A DNA stretch of 64,000 bases. It comes from Alteromonas naphthalenivorans. Lineage in GTDB: Bacteria; Pseudomonadota; Gammaproteobacteria; Enterobacterales; Alteromonadaceae. The first letter of the stretch is position 1, and the number at the start of each line of letters is the position of its first letter. Shown here piece by piece: positions 25,732 to 32,842 of this stretch. A program made the position numbers and the translations under genes. The stretch spans positions 2,604,001-2,668,000 of the forward strand of contig NC_015554.1 of assembly GCF_000213655.1 (NCBI RefSeq). Direction: 5' to 3'. The notes below the pieces were generated by a model. That model was not told the DNA's origin. It did not search any database and saw only the letters and a list, made by a program, of their open reading frames with translations.

Positions 25732-26670
25732 CTATTTTATATATTTCAACGCAGCAGTTATTACAGCCACTTGGGCAGCGTTACAATTTTCAGCCGTTGC
25801 ATTAGCGCTATCAGGATAAACTTCTGTTGTGGTTACATAAGCTGCACCTGTCATACCGCCGCAAAGATACAATGCTTTTTTGTCGTAACAAATCACACCT
25901 TCAGACAGTAAGTCAGCACCTATAATTTTGCCACTTTCATCCGCAGGCGCGATATGAGTTATTTGCTTAACTGCATCAATAATAGCTTCCTGAAATTGTT
26001 TTTGTGGATTCGGGGTATTAGCCACCAAATAAAAGCCATCAGGAATATTCCAATTATCATGAGTCGTTGCATCTCTTGCTGCTAATGCAGGCCTAAACTC
26101 ACTGTTGTCTGTATCAGTGGTTTCATGTAAATCGATATGCAATGTAAATGGTAAGTTCAACGATTCAACAAATGCCATTAGCTGGGCTGACTCAGGTGCC
26201 GGAGAATTAGGGTAAAATGAACGATTAGGATCTAACGCATACTGATCCCAACGGTTAATCGTCTCATAACCCCAAGGGCTAACGCACGGTACAACAATGA
26301 TGGTGAAATCTTCTGCGTAATCACTTAATTTAGTATTGATAAACTGAAGTGCGCCCTGCACACCACTGGTTTCATACCCATGTACCCCTCCAGTAACTAG
26401 CACCGCAGGCTTAGCTGCATCAATATTTGTAGGCATATCTTTAGGGATATTTTTAGGCATATCTTTAGGAACTATGGCATACAACGGGTATCGAGACTCA
26501 TCGTAAGGCAACGCGCCATACTGCTTTAATTCAAACCCTTCAGGAATACTGCCTAATTGCTTAAGCACTTCATCATTATACGAACGCTTAATCGTTTGGC
26601 GCTGTTTCCATTCTTCTTTCTCTTCTTCACCCCAAGGTTTTCCTGGCGTGCCGATAGGATAATTTTGCAT
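25732..26670 (-). CDS. M14-family zinc carboxypeptidase-like protein
   Basis: This 312-residue protein belongs to the M14 metallopeptidase/succinylglutamate desuccinylase-like group. The zinc-ligand motif HGYETSG is near residue 96, DPNRSFYPNSP supplies the substrate-binding Asn-Arg pair, and HIDLHETTD holds the third zinc His. A catalytic Glu is likely in the TTTEVYPD segment. There is no signal peptide, so it should be cytoplasmic. The substrate is unknown. A small internal repeat (PKDMPKNIPKDMPTNI) near residues 68-83 looks like recent slippage. The ATG at 26670 has AGAGG suitably upstream. Confidence 0.8.
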   Translation of the reverse strand: MQNYPIGTPGKPWGEEEKEEWKQRQTIKRSYNDEVLKQLGSIPEGFELKQYGALPYDESRYPLYAIVPKDMPKNIPKDMPTNIDAAKPAVLVTGGVHGYETSGVQGALQFINTKLSDYAEDFTIIVVPCVSPWGYETINRWDQYALDPNRSFYPNSPAPESAQLMAFVESLNLPFTLHIDLHETTDTDNSEFRPALAARDATTHDNWNIPDGFYLVANTPNPQKQFQEAIIDAVKQITHIAPADESGKIIGADLLSEGVICYDKKALYLCGGMTGAAYVTTTEVYPDSANATAENCNAAQVAVITAALKYIK

Positions 26671-26760
26671 AAATAACCTCTTTGTTAACACGGTTATATT
26701 ATCAAGATGGTATTGGTTTGTATGTGGAATATCGATAAGAATGGCAGGAATTAAGCTGTA

Positions 26761-26790
26761 GAAACGAAAAAGCCAACCCGAAGGTTGGCT
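26761..26790 (-). terminator. Terminator of the tRNA-Ala/tRNA-Glu operon
   Basis: Stem AGCCAACC/GGTTGGCT with a 4-base loop, followed on the minus strand by TTTTTCGTTTC. It lies 8 bases past the last tRNA-Glu. Confidence 0.85.
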
Positions 26791-26798
26791 TAACGATA

Positions 26799-26874
26799 TG
26801 GCGTCCCCAAGGGGATTCGAACCCCTGTTACCGCCGTGAAAGGGCGGTGTCCTAGGCCTCTAGACGATGGGGAC
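26799..26874 (-). tRNA. tRNA-Glu (UUC), copy 4 of the operon
   Basis: This 76-base gene on the minus strand starts GTCCCCATCGTCTAGAGG. The anticodon loop is CCTTTCACG with anticodon TTC, the T-arm GGTTCGAATCC is intact, and CCA is encoded. It is the last of four identical copies in a tRNA-Ala-(tRNA-Glu)4 transcript beside gltX, which charges tRNA-Glu. Confidence 0.97.
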
Positions 26875-27029
26875 AAAAAATCTTCTTTCAAAAGCTACGC
26901 TTTTGAGATTTTTTGTAAGGCGAATCGAGCTAAGCGACATTACCTTACAAAAACAAATTTTTGTCGCTGATAGTAACTTTTCAATTACTACCGGCCTATT
27001 TCACAGTTACGGACTGTGACACCGGAAAA
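26875..27029 (-). repeat. tRNA-Glu operon spacer with CAAAAGC hairpin
   Basis: This transcribed spacer shares most of its sequence with the other two inter-tRNA-Glu spacers, including CACAGTTACGGACTGTG (27002-27018) and the AAAACAAATTTTTGTCGC block. Directly after the tRNA it carries the hairpin CAAAAGC-TAC-GCTTTTG, unlike the two inner spacers. The same hairpin recurs after the promoter-proximal copy (27588 onward). Confidence 0.75.
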
Positions 27030-27105
27030 TGGCGTCCCCAAGGGGATTCGAACCCCTGTTACCGCCGTGAAAGGGCGGTGTCCTAGGCCTCTAGACGATG
27101 GGGAC
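27030..27105 (-). tRNA. tRNA-Glu (UUC), copy 3
   Basis: This tRNA gene is identical in sequence to the other three tRNA-Glu genes here, with anticodon TTC and encoded CCA. The repeat period to the next copy is 240 bases, showing amplification by tandem duplication of tRNA plus spacer. Confidence 0.97.
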
Positions 27106-27269
27106 AGAAATTTTGCTAGTGAAGTAAAACTTCACTAAATTTCTGTAAGGAGAGGTGAGCTCTGCGAGCTGAGCGACATTACCCTTACAAAAACAAATTT
27201 TTGTCGCTGATAGTAACTTTCTAATTACTACCGGCCTATTTCACAGTTACGGACTGTGACACCGGAAAA
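27106..27269 (-). repeat. tRNA-Glu operon spacer with AGTGAAGT hairpin
   Basis: Directly after the tRNA is GAAATTT-TGCT-AGTGAAGT-AAA-ACTTCACT-AAATTTC, a two-part stem. The conserved block GTAAGGAGAGGTGAGCTC and the CACAGT/ACTGTG hairpin shared by all spacers follow. The stems probably guide endonucleolytic separation of the tRNAs. Confidence 0.75.
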
Positions 27270-27345
27270 TGGCGTCCCCAAGGGGATTCGAACCCCTGTT
27301 ACCGCCGTGAAAGGGCGGTGTCCTAGGCCTCTAGACGATGGGGAC
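27270..27345 (-). tRNA. tRNA-Glu (UUC), copy 2
   Basis: This copy is identical to the other tRNA-Glu genes of the operon, with anticodon TTC, CCA encoded and 76 bases. Confidence 0.97.
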
Positions 27346-27511
27346 AGAAATTTTGCTAGTGAAGTAACACTTCACTAAATTTCTGTAAGGAGAGGTGAGC
27401 TCCGCGAACCGAACGACCTTATTACCTTACAAAAACAAATTTTTGTCGCTGATAGTAACTTTCTAATTACTACCGGCCTATTTCACAGTTACGGACTGTG
27501 ACACCGGAAAA
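27346..27511 (-). repeat. tRNA-Glu operon spacer with AGTGAAGT hairpin (second copy)
   Basis: It is nearly identical to the spacer at 27106-27269, with a loop change (AAA to ACA) and a few differences in the GAGCTC region. Confidence 0.75.
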
Positions 27512-27587
27512 TGGCGTCCCCAAGGGGATTCGAACCCCTGTTACCGCCGTGAAAGGGCGGTGTCCTAGGCCTCTAGACGATGGGGAC
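27512..27587 (-). tRNA. tRNA-Glu (UUC), copy 1 (promoter-proximal)
   Basis: This copy is identical to the other three tRNA-Glu genes. It is separated from tRNA-Ala by 206 bases (27588-27793) that contain the CAAAAGC/GCTTTTG hairpin and two copies of the GTAAGG...GAGCTC spacer block, but no gene. Confidence 0.97.
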
Positions 27588-27793
27588 AAAAAATCTTCTT
27601 TCAAAAGCTACGCTTTTGAGATTTTTTGTAAGGCGAAGCGAGCTCTGCGAGCTGAGCGACATTATCCTTACAATCAATCATTTTTGTAAGGAGAGGTGAG
27701 CTCCGCGAACCGAACGACCTCATCCTTACAAAACAATTTATGCCCGAAGGTAAAACCTTCAGCCTAAACCGCAATATAACTTGCAGTTAGATT

Positions 27794-27869
27794 TGGTGGA
27801 GCCAGGCGGGATCGAACCGCCGACCTCCTGCATGCCATGCAGGCGCTCTCCCAGCTGAGCTATGGCCCC
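27794..27869 (-). tRNA. tRNA-Ala (GGC)
   Basis: This 76-base gene starts GGGGCCATAGCTCAGC. The anticodon stem-loop CTGCATGGCATGCAG places GGC at the anticodon, the T-arm is GGTTCGATCC, and CCA is encoded. It is the first gene of the tRNA operon downstream of gltX, as alaX/alaW are near gltX in E. coli. Confidence 0.97.
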
Positions 27870-27917
27870 GTTGTGTCATAGTCACTATTGTGTGACTGTT
27901 CCGTGACAGCGGGGCGC

Positions 27918-27946
27918 ATTCTAGGCATCCACCCCATTTATGTCAA
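27918..27946 (-). promoter_or_regulatory. Promoter of the tRNA-Ala/tRNA-Glu operon
   Basis: On the minus strand the -35 box is TTGACA (27946-27941) and the -10 box TAGAAT (27923-27918), 17 bases apart. It is followed by the GC-rich discriminator GCGCCCCGC. That discriminator is the hallmark of promoters under stringent (ppGpp/DksA) control, as expected for stable RNA. The -35 box lies just past the gltX stop codon. Confidence 0.85.
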
Positions 27947-27954
27947 CGGTTTTT

Positions 27955-29364
27955 TTATGAATTTTCTCTGTTTGCTATAAAAGTAAGCGCTTTGTCGATT
28001 CTCTCGCCAACTTTCTCTTTTGACAGCAAATTAAGGGTTACATCTAAGGACGGAGAATTGCCACTTCCGGTGGTAGCAACACGCAATGGCATCCCTACTT
28101 TACCCATACCCACTTCTAATTCTTCAGCTGTTGCATTAATAGCAGCCTGAATATTTTCCGGCTCCCACGCTTCAATAGCCATCAACTTCTCTTTTACTCG
28201 CTCTAGCGGCCCTCGTGCTACTGGGCGTAAATGCTTTTTGGCAGCGTTAGCATCAAATTCTTCATAATCTTGATAAAAGTAAGTAGAGATCTCAGCAAGT
28301 TCTTTTAACGTTTTTACTCTGTCAGCTTGAATAGCAATAACAGACTCGAGTGCAGGCCCCGCAGTTAAATCTATGCCTAAGCCATCAAAGTGCCATTTTA
28401 AGTGTGTGGCCACTTCACTGGCTGGTAGACTTTTAATGTAGTGCTGGTTCAACCAAATCAATTTTTCAGTATTAAATGCAGAAGCTGACTGGCCAATTGC
28501 ATCTAAACTGAATAACTCAATCATTTCATCAAGAGTGAATATCTCTTGGTCACCATGTGACCACCCTAGCCTAACTAAATAATTCAGTACCGCTTGAGGC
28601 AAGAAGCCATCATCACGGTATTGCATAACACTTACTGCGCCATGACGTTTCGACAACTTTTTACCGTCATCACCTAAAATCATAGATACGTGAGCATATT
28701 CAGGTACAGGCGCACCTAATGCTTGCAGAATATTAATTTGACGGGGCGTGTTATTGATATGGTCTTCACCACGCACAACGTGTGTGATGCCCATATCCCA
28801 ATCGTCTACTACAACGCAGAAATTGTAAGTTGGCGTGCCGTCGGTGCGCTGAATGATTAAGTCATCCAATTCACTATTGTTAATTTCGATTTTACCGCGT
28901 ACGTGGTCGGTAATAACAACCGTGCCCTCTAATGGCGTTTTAAAGCGAATAACAAAAGGTTCGCCTTCGGGGTGATCTGTGCGGTCACGCCATGTGCCAG
29001 GGTAACGAGGTTTTTCACCACGATCTTTTTGCGCTTCACGAATAGCATCCAATTCTTCTGCACTCATAAAGCACTTATACGCTTTACCTTCGTCTAACAA
29101 TTGTTGGATAAGGTCTTTATATCGGTCGAAACGATCGGTTTGATAGATAGGACCGGTGTCCCAAGTCAAACCAAGCCATTGCATGCCATCTAAAATTGCT
29201 TGCTTTGCTTCTTCTGTAGAACGTTCAATATCTGTATCTTCTATACGAAGTACAAATTCTCCGCCATTGTTTTTAGCAAGTAGCCAAGAATATAAAGCGG
29301 TGCGGGCGCCACCAACGTGAAGGTAGCCAGTAGGGCTTGGTGCAAATCGTGTTACAACCGACAT
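27955..29364 (-). CDS. gltX: Glutamate--tRNA ligase GltX
   Basis: GltX is a class I aminoacyl-tRNA synthetase that charges tRNA-Glu. The HIGH-like motif is in [17 protein letters not shown] near residues 7-23, and the KMSKS-like motif is KKLSKRHG near residues 237-244. The length (469) is standard. No second anticodon-binding specialisation is evident, so it looks like the normal discriminating enzyme. The gene lies between its cognate tRNA-Glu operon and the tRNA-Val cluster. No terminator is seen before the tRNA-Ala promoter, so some readthrough into the tRNA operon is possible. Confidence 0.96.
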   Translation of the reverse strand: MSVVTRFAPSPTGYLHVGGARTALYSWLLAKNNGGEFVLRIEDTDIERSTEEAKQAILDGMQWLGLTWDTGPIYQTDRFDRYKDLIQQLLDEGKAYKCFMSAEELDAIREAQKDRGEKPRYPGTWRDRTDHPEGEPFVIRFKTPLEGTVVITDHVRGKIEINNSELDDLIIQRTDGTPTYNFCVVVDDWDMGITHVVRGEDHINNTPRQINILQALGAPVPEYAHVSMILGDDGKKLSKRHGAVSVMQYRDDGFLPQAVLNYLVRLGWSHGDQEIFTLDEMIELFSLDAIGQSASAFNTEKLIWLNQHYIKSLPASEVATHLKWHFDGLGIDLTAGPALESVIAIQADRVKTLKELAEISTYFYQDYEEFDANAAKKHLRPVARGPLERVKEKLMAIEAWEPENIQAAINATAEELEVGMGKVGMPLRVATTGSGNSPSLDVTLNLLSKEKVGERIDKALTFIANRENS

Positions 29365-29612
29365 GATAAAAACTCTCTATCTTTATTAGATTGTGAAATT
29401 GCGCGCATTCTACCAGTCTCCGCTTCACGACAAAAGCAGCACGATGCATTTGCTTGGTATATAGCTACCAATAGAAACTTATATTTATGCTTTAATGAAG
29501 TCTTGTTTGATAGCATGGCGTCGCATCACGCTTACAATTTCATCAATTCAGATAAAAAAAGCCCAAAATGTTCACTTTTCAGGCATACAGTCATTTTTCT
29601 TTCATTTTATTA

Positions 29613-29640
29613 TTGACAGTATGAGAACCGACTCTATAAT
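29613..29640 (+). promoter_or_regulatory. Promoter of the tRNA-Val cluster
   Basis: TTGACA (29613-29618) and a perfect TATAAT (29635-29640) are separated by 16 bases, followed by the GC-rich discriminator ACCGCCCC. It is a strong sigma-70 promoter with a stringent-type discriminator, 37 bases before the first tRNA-Val. Between gltX and this promoter (29365-29612) I see no gene. Confidence 0.88.
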
Positions 29641-29677
29641 ACCGCCCCACTTGCTTAGGCAAGATAATAAACAAGAT

Positions 29678-29753
29678 GGACGCTTAGCTCAGTTGGGAGA
29701 GCATCGCCCTTACAAGGCGAGGGTCACTGGTTCAAGCCCAGTAGCGTCCACCA
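29678..29753 (+). tRNA. tRNA-Val (UAC), copy 1
   Basis: This 76-base gene starts GGACGCTTAGCTCAGTTGG. The anticodon loop CTTACAA gives anticodon TAC, the T-arm is GGTTCAAGCC and CCA is encoded. The valUXY cluster is likewise next to gltX in E. coli. All four copies in the window are identical. Confidence 0.97.
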
Positions 29754-29770
29754 CTTTTTTTTAAAAGTGT

Positions 29771-29826
29771 AAGGCGAGTGCCACTGGTTCAACAACTTCG
29801 TTGCGAGCCACAGCAGACGTCCACCA
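29771..29826 (+). repeat. Degenerate tRNA-Val 3'-half, remnant 1
   Basis: It begins AAGGCGAGTGCCACTGGTTC, matching the end of the anticodon arm, variable region and T-stem of the neighbouring tRNA-Val. The T-loop is replaced by a short hairpin (AACAACTTCGTTGCG), and it ends GACGTCCACCA like the acceptor end of the tRNA. It cannot fold as a tRNA because the 5' half is missing. Confidence 0.75.
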
Positions 29827-29842
29827 CTTTTTTTAAAAGTGT

Positions 29843-29911
29843 CAGGCGAGTGCCACTGGTTCAATAACTTCGTTGCGATAACTTCGTTACGAACCATAGC
29901 AGACGTCACCA
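29843..29911 (+). repeat. Degenerate tRNA-Val 3'-half, remnant 2
   Basis: It has the same plan as remnant 1, but the T-arm insert is expanded by a 15-base tandem duplication (ATAACTTCGTTGCG then ATAACTTCGTTACG). The end has decayed to GACGTCACCA. Confidence 0.7.
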
Positions 29912-29936
29912 ATTTTGTTTATTAGAAAAAGTATTC

Positions 29937-30012
29937 GGACGCTTAGCTCAGTTGGGAGAGCATCGCCCTTACAAGGCGAGGGTCACTGGTTCAAGCCCAG
30001 TAGCGTCCACCA
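29937..30012 (+). tRNA. tRNA-Val (UAC), copy 2
   Basis: This copy is identical to copy 1. It is followed after only 24 bases by copy 3, without a remnant between them. Confidence 0.97.
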
Positions 30013-30036
30013 CTTTTGCTTCAAATCTGATATATC

Positions 30037-30112
30037 GGACGCTTAGCTCAGTTGGGAGAGCATCGCCCTTACAAGGCGAGGGTCACTGGTTCAAGCCCAG
30101 TAGCGTCCACCA
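30037..30112 (+). tRNA. tRNA-Val (UAC), copy 3
   Basis: This copy is identical to copies 1 and 2. The bases before it (TTGCTTCAAATCTGATATATC) recur before copy 4, showing that tRNA plus leader was duplicated as a unit. Confidence 0.97.
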
Positions 30113-30129
30113 CTTTTTCTGAAAGTGTA

Positions 30130-30198
30130 TGGCGAGTGCCACTGGTTCAACAACTTCGTTGCGATAACTTCGTTACGAACCATAGCAGACATCCACCA
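30130..30198 (+). repeat. Degenerate tRNA-Val 3'-half, remnant 3
   Basis: It reads GGCGAGTGCCACTGGTTC, then the expanded AACTTCGTT hairpin insert as in remnant 2, then GAACCATAGCAGACATCCACCA in two parts. The TGGTTC/GAACCA arms are complementary, giving a stable stem. Confidence 0.72.
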
Positions 30199-30223
30199 CT
30201 TTTTGCTTCAAATCTGATATATC

Positions 30224-30299
30224 GGACGCTTAGCTCAGTTGGGAGAGCATCGCCCTTACAAGGCGAGGGTCACTGGTTCAAGCCCAGTAGCGTCCACCA
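30224..30299 (+). tRNA. tRNA-Val (UAC), copy 4
   Basis: This copy is identical to the others and is the last intact tRNA of the cluster. Confidence 0.97.
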
Positions 30300-30328
30300 C
30301 TTCTCCTTATCTTCATACGATTAAAATA

Positions 30329-30374
30329 TCACTGGTTCAACAACTTCGTTACGAACCATAGCAGACGTCCACCA
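30329..30374 (+). repeat. Degenerate tRNA-Val 3'-half, remnant 4
   Basis: It is shorter at the 5' side: TCACTGGTTC, the single AACAACTTCGTTA insert, GAACCATAGCAGACG and TCCACCA. It lies downstream of the last tRNA. Confidence 0.7.
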
Positions 30375-30402
30375 TCTCTCTTTATCTTTATACAATCAAA
30401 AA

Positions 30403-30462
30403 TCACTGGTTCAATAACTTCGTTGCGATAACTTCGTTAGGAACCATAGTAGACGTCCACCA
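30403..30462 (+). repeat. Degenerate tRNA-Val 3'-half, remnant 5
   Basis: TCACTGGTTC is followed by the duplicated insert, GGAACCATAGTAGACG and TCCACCA. It is the last remnant; no clear terminator follows before the next gene (30463-30625). Confidence 0.7.
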
Positions 30463-30625
30463 CTCTTTCAAAAGAAAACTCATTTCCCCTGCCCTCTAGC
30501 TGTTTTTCATGCCGTGCACCGCAATCTTTGGGACACTATTTAACAATGGTGATAAGTTAATTCTTCTACTAAACTCCTACTAGGTTGTTTACACGAGTAA
30601 GCATTGACGCATATACGAGGTTGTA

Positions 30626-32251
30626 ATGAACCTACAGTTGGCAAGACAAACCCGTTTATTAATAGCGGAAGATCAGGCTTTGGCAAAAAGCCATATGAAA
30701 TATGCTTTGGAGCAACTTGGCTTCCAACATATCGATTATGTAGACCGTGCTGCGAACGCCCTTACCTCACTGCGCACTCGGCAATACGACGTCATTGTTT
30801 GCGCTTATGATTTAAGGCACGAACAAGGCGGCTATAATTTATTCGAGCAGCTGAAAACCGAAAAGATTATTCCTCTTACTACCGGTTTTATTTTTACTAG
30901 TGCCGATACTGCCATTGATGTGGTCCATGCAATAATCGAGATGCAACCCGACGAATTCTTAGCAAAACCATTTTCCGTTAACGAATTAGATAAACGACTT
31001 AGTAAAGTCGTCACCCGTAAAAAAATGTTTCACGATGTCTATCGTTACATGGATGAGCAGAATCCCGAACAGGCACTTAAAGAATTAGAGTTTATCTTAG
31101 TTGAGCCTAAGAACGCGGAACACTTCCCGTTAGCCCTAAAAACGAAGGGCGACTTATTGCTATTGAATAGACAGTTTGAAAACGCGAAGCTCTTTTACCA
31201 ATCAATCATCAATATTCAAAATTTTACATGGGCAAAGCTTGGCCTCGTTCAGTGTTACATTCACCTAGATGAGTTTGATGATGCAGAACGAGACCTTATT
31301 CAGCTAGCGCTACAACCTGAAAGTATGCTGAGCGCATATGATTTATTAGCAGAGCTGCAAATTAAGTTAGAAGCGTATGATGAAGCGCTGGAATGTGTGA
31401 ATGTGGCCAGCGACATTTCACCTCGAAATGTGATGCGTCATATTACTGCAGTGCAACTTGCTAGGCTAACCCACGACTATAAAGGGCAATTTAACAGCGC
31501 AAAAAAAGTGGTTCGTTTCGGTAAGAATTCAGTGCACGACACCCCTGAGATGTACTTGTCTGTTGCCAGAGCGGGTATTGATTTTGCGATGACGGCAGAA
31601 ACCTCGCAAACAAACAAAATTATCAAGCAATCCAATGAATATCTGCGCCAATTAAAAAGCGCCTACCCAAAGGTGAATCTTGACCACCAACTGCAAGTTA
31701 TTAGCGCACGAATTCACTATCTAAAAGATGAAAACGATAAAGCAAAAGATCTGCTTGATGCCTTAGATATTGATAACCTGGAAGAACAGTCTGTCGAAAC
31801 GCTACTTGATTCCGCAAAAGCGTTTCACGATTTAGGATTAAGAGGGAGCGCTCTCAAATTACTCGATAAAGCGACGTTACGGCAAAAAGAGTTGGATGCA
31901 CCAAACAGTTTACTTAGCCGTTATATCAACCAAGAAGTTGAAGAGAAAACAGCAATATCAATAAGCCCTAAAAACCTCAATGACGTGGCGGTAGTGCAGT
32001 ATAAGCGTGGCGAACTGGCAAAATCTTACAAAACCTTCGAGCAAGCATTTAGGGTTATGCCCCGAAACCCTGCCATTGCGTTAAACCTTCTGCAAGCGTC
32101 GGCAATGCGACGCTCTCGTGAAGGTAAAGCGGAAGGCAATATGAACGCGGTAATGAAGAGGTGCCGCTTTACGCTGGAAAGTGCTTCTCTATCTGAAGAA
32201 CAAAGTCAGCGCTACGAAACGGTTAAAGGGCTATTAGATCAGGTGGTGTAA
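30626..32251 (+). CDS. Pseudo-receiver domain protein with TPR repeats
   Basis: This 541-residue protein has an N-terminal CheY-like domain (residues 8-125) and a long helical C-terminus with several tetratricopeptide-like repeats (residues 135-300 and 345-540), for example NPEQALKELEFILVEPKNAEHFPLALKTKGDLLLLN in pieces. Two receiver landmarks are present: the acidic pair AEDQ at 14-17 and the Lys in LAKPF. But the phospho-acceptor position in DVIVCAYDL is Ala60 instead of Asp. It is thus probably not phosphorylated in the usual way, and the role is likely protein binding. Receiver-TPR proteins of this type occur in Alteromonas, Shewanella and Vibrio without an assigned role. Its 3' end overlaps the convergent acetyltransferase gene by 13 bases. 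Confidence 0.82.
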   Translation: MNLQLARQTRLLIAEDQALAKSHMKYALEQLGFQHIDYVDRAANALTSLRTRQYDVIVCAYDLRHEQGGYNLFEQLKTEKIIPLTTGFIFTSADTAIDVVHAIIEMQPDEFLAKPFSVNELDKRLSKVVTRKKMFHDVYRYMDEQNPEQALKELEFILVEPKNAEHFPLALKTKGDLLLLNRQFENAKLFYQSIINIQNFTWAKLGLVQCYIHLDEFDDAERDLIQLALQPESMLSAYDLLAELQIKLEAYDEALECVNVASDISPRNVMRHITAVQLARLTHDYKGQFNSAKKVVRFGKNSVHDTPEMYLSVARAGIDFAMTAETSQTNKIIKQSNEYLRQLKSAYPKVNLDHQLQVISARIHYLKDENDKAKDLLDALDIDNLEEQSVETLLDSAKAFHDLGLRGSALKLLDKATLRQKELDAPNSLLSRYINQEVEEKTAISISPKNLNDVAVVQYKRGELAKSYKTFEQAFRVMPRNPAIALNLLQASAMRRSREGKAEGNMNAVMKRCRFTLESASLSEEQSQRYETVKGLLDQVV

Positions 32252-32766
32252 ACCACAACCTTCTCTTGATAAAGATTATCTTTATATTCAATTTCGTGGC
32301 TAAAGGTCATGCCTATTTTTTCCATCACTTTGATTGAATTTAAATTTTCAGGTTTTGCCATAGCACAAAATTTGTCGATACCAATTTGATACAGGGCATC
32401 TTTCACTTGCATCGCTGCTTCTGTGGCATATCCCTTCCCCCAACTGGCTTGTTTGAAACGCCAGCCAAGTTCAATATTATCAATCTCAGGATTTTTAGTG
32501 AAAAAGCCAAAAGGCCGAACTAAAACCCAGCCAATATCCTCTTCACTTTCTTTTTCTTGCACTCGCCATAATCCCCAGCCAAGGGCTGGATTTGAATATG
32601 CTTGAAAGCGTGGTACGAAGGTGTTGGTAATATCTTCACGAGATGTTTTCTGACCGTCACTGATAAATCGCATTACTTCCTCATCTTGATCAAGCTCCCA
32701 CAGGAACTCTACATCAGCGTCGGTGATATAATGGAAAGACAGGCGCGCGCTATCTTCAATAAACAT
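32239..32766 (-). CDS. GNAT-family N-acetyltransferase (RimJ/RimL-type)
   Basis: This acetyltransferase has the Acetyltransf_3 layout: ARLSFHYITDADVEFLWELD at the start, IELGWRFKQASWGKGYATEAA with the acetyl-CoA-binding Q/RxxGxG/A-like loop, and ENLNSIKVMEKIGM at the end. The substrate is unknown. I chose the ATG at 32766 (175 residues), which has an AAAGGGA upstream and matches the family N-terminus. An in-frame GTG at 32850, overlapping the moaA stop, would add 28 residues. The gene follows moaA on the same strand. Confidence 0.8.
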   Translation of the reverse strand: MFIEDSARLSFHYITDADVEFLWELDQDEEVMRFISDGQKTSREDITNTFVPRFQAYSNPALGWGLWRVQEKESEEDIGWVLVRPFGFFTKNPEIDNIELGWRFKQASWGKGYATEAAMQVKDALYQIGIDKFCAMAKPENLNSIKVMEKIGMTFSHEIEYKDNLYQEKVVVYTT

Positions 32767-32842
32767 AGATTTCCCTTTCCAATCATTATTACAAGCAACT
32801 TTATACTGCTGCTTTCGTATTTTTTGGGCAACGAACGTAAAT

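Noticed and set aside
26799..27587. Regularly spaced near-identical blocks, at first sight like a CRISPR array
   Set aside because: The repeated 76-base blocks are tRNA-Glu genes with cloverleaf structure and the spacers are themselves repeats; no cas genes are near.
27498..27689. Open frame spanning a tRNA-Glu gene on the opposite strand
   Set aside because: It is an accident of the tRNA sequence; translated tRNA frames of this kind are common false calls.
29495..30324. Open frames across the tRNA-Val genes (29495-29764 and 30052-30324)
   Set aside because: They read through intact tRNAs and their peptides repeat with each tRNA copy (GEHRPYKARVTGSSPVAS); this well-known artefact reflects the tRNA sequence.
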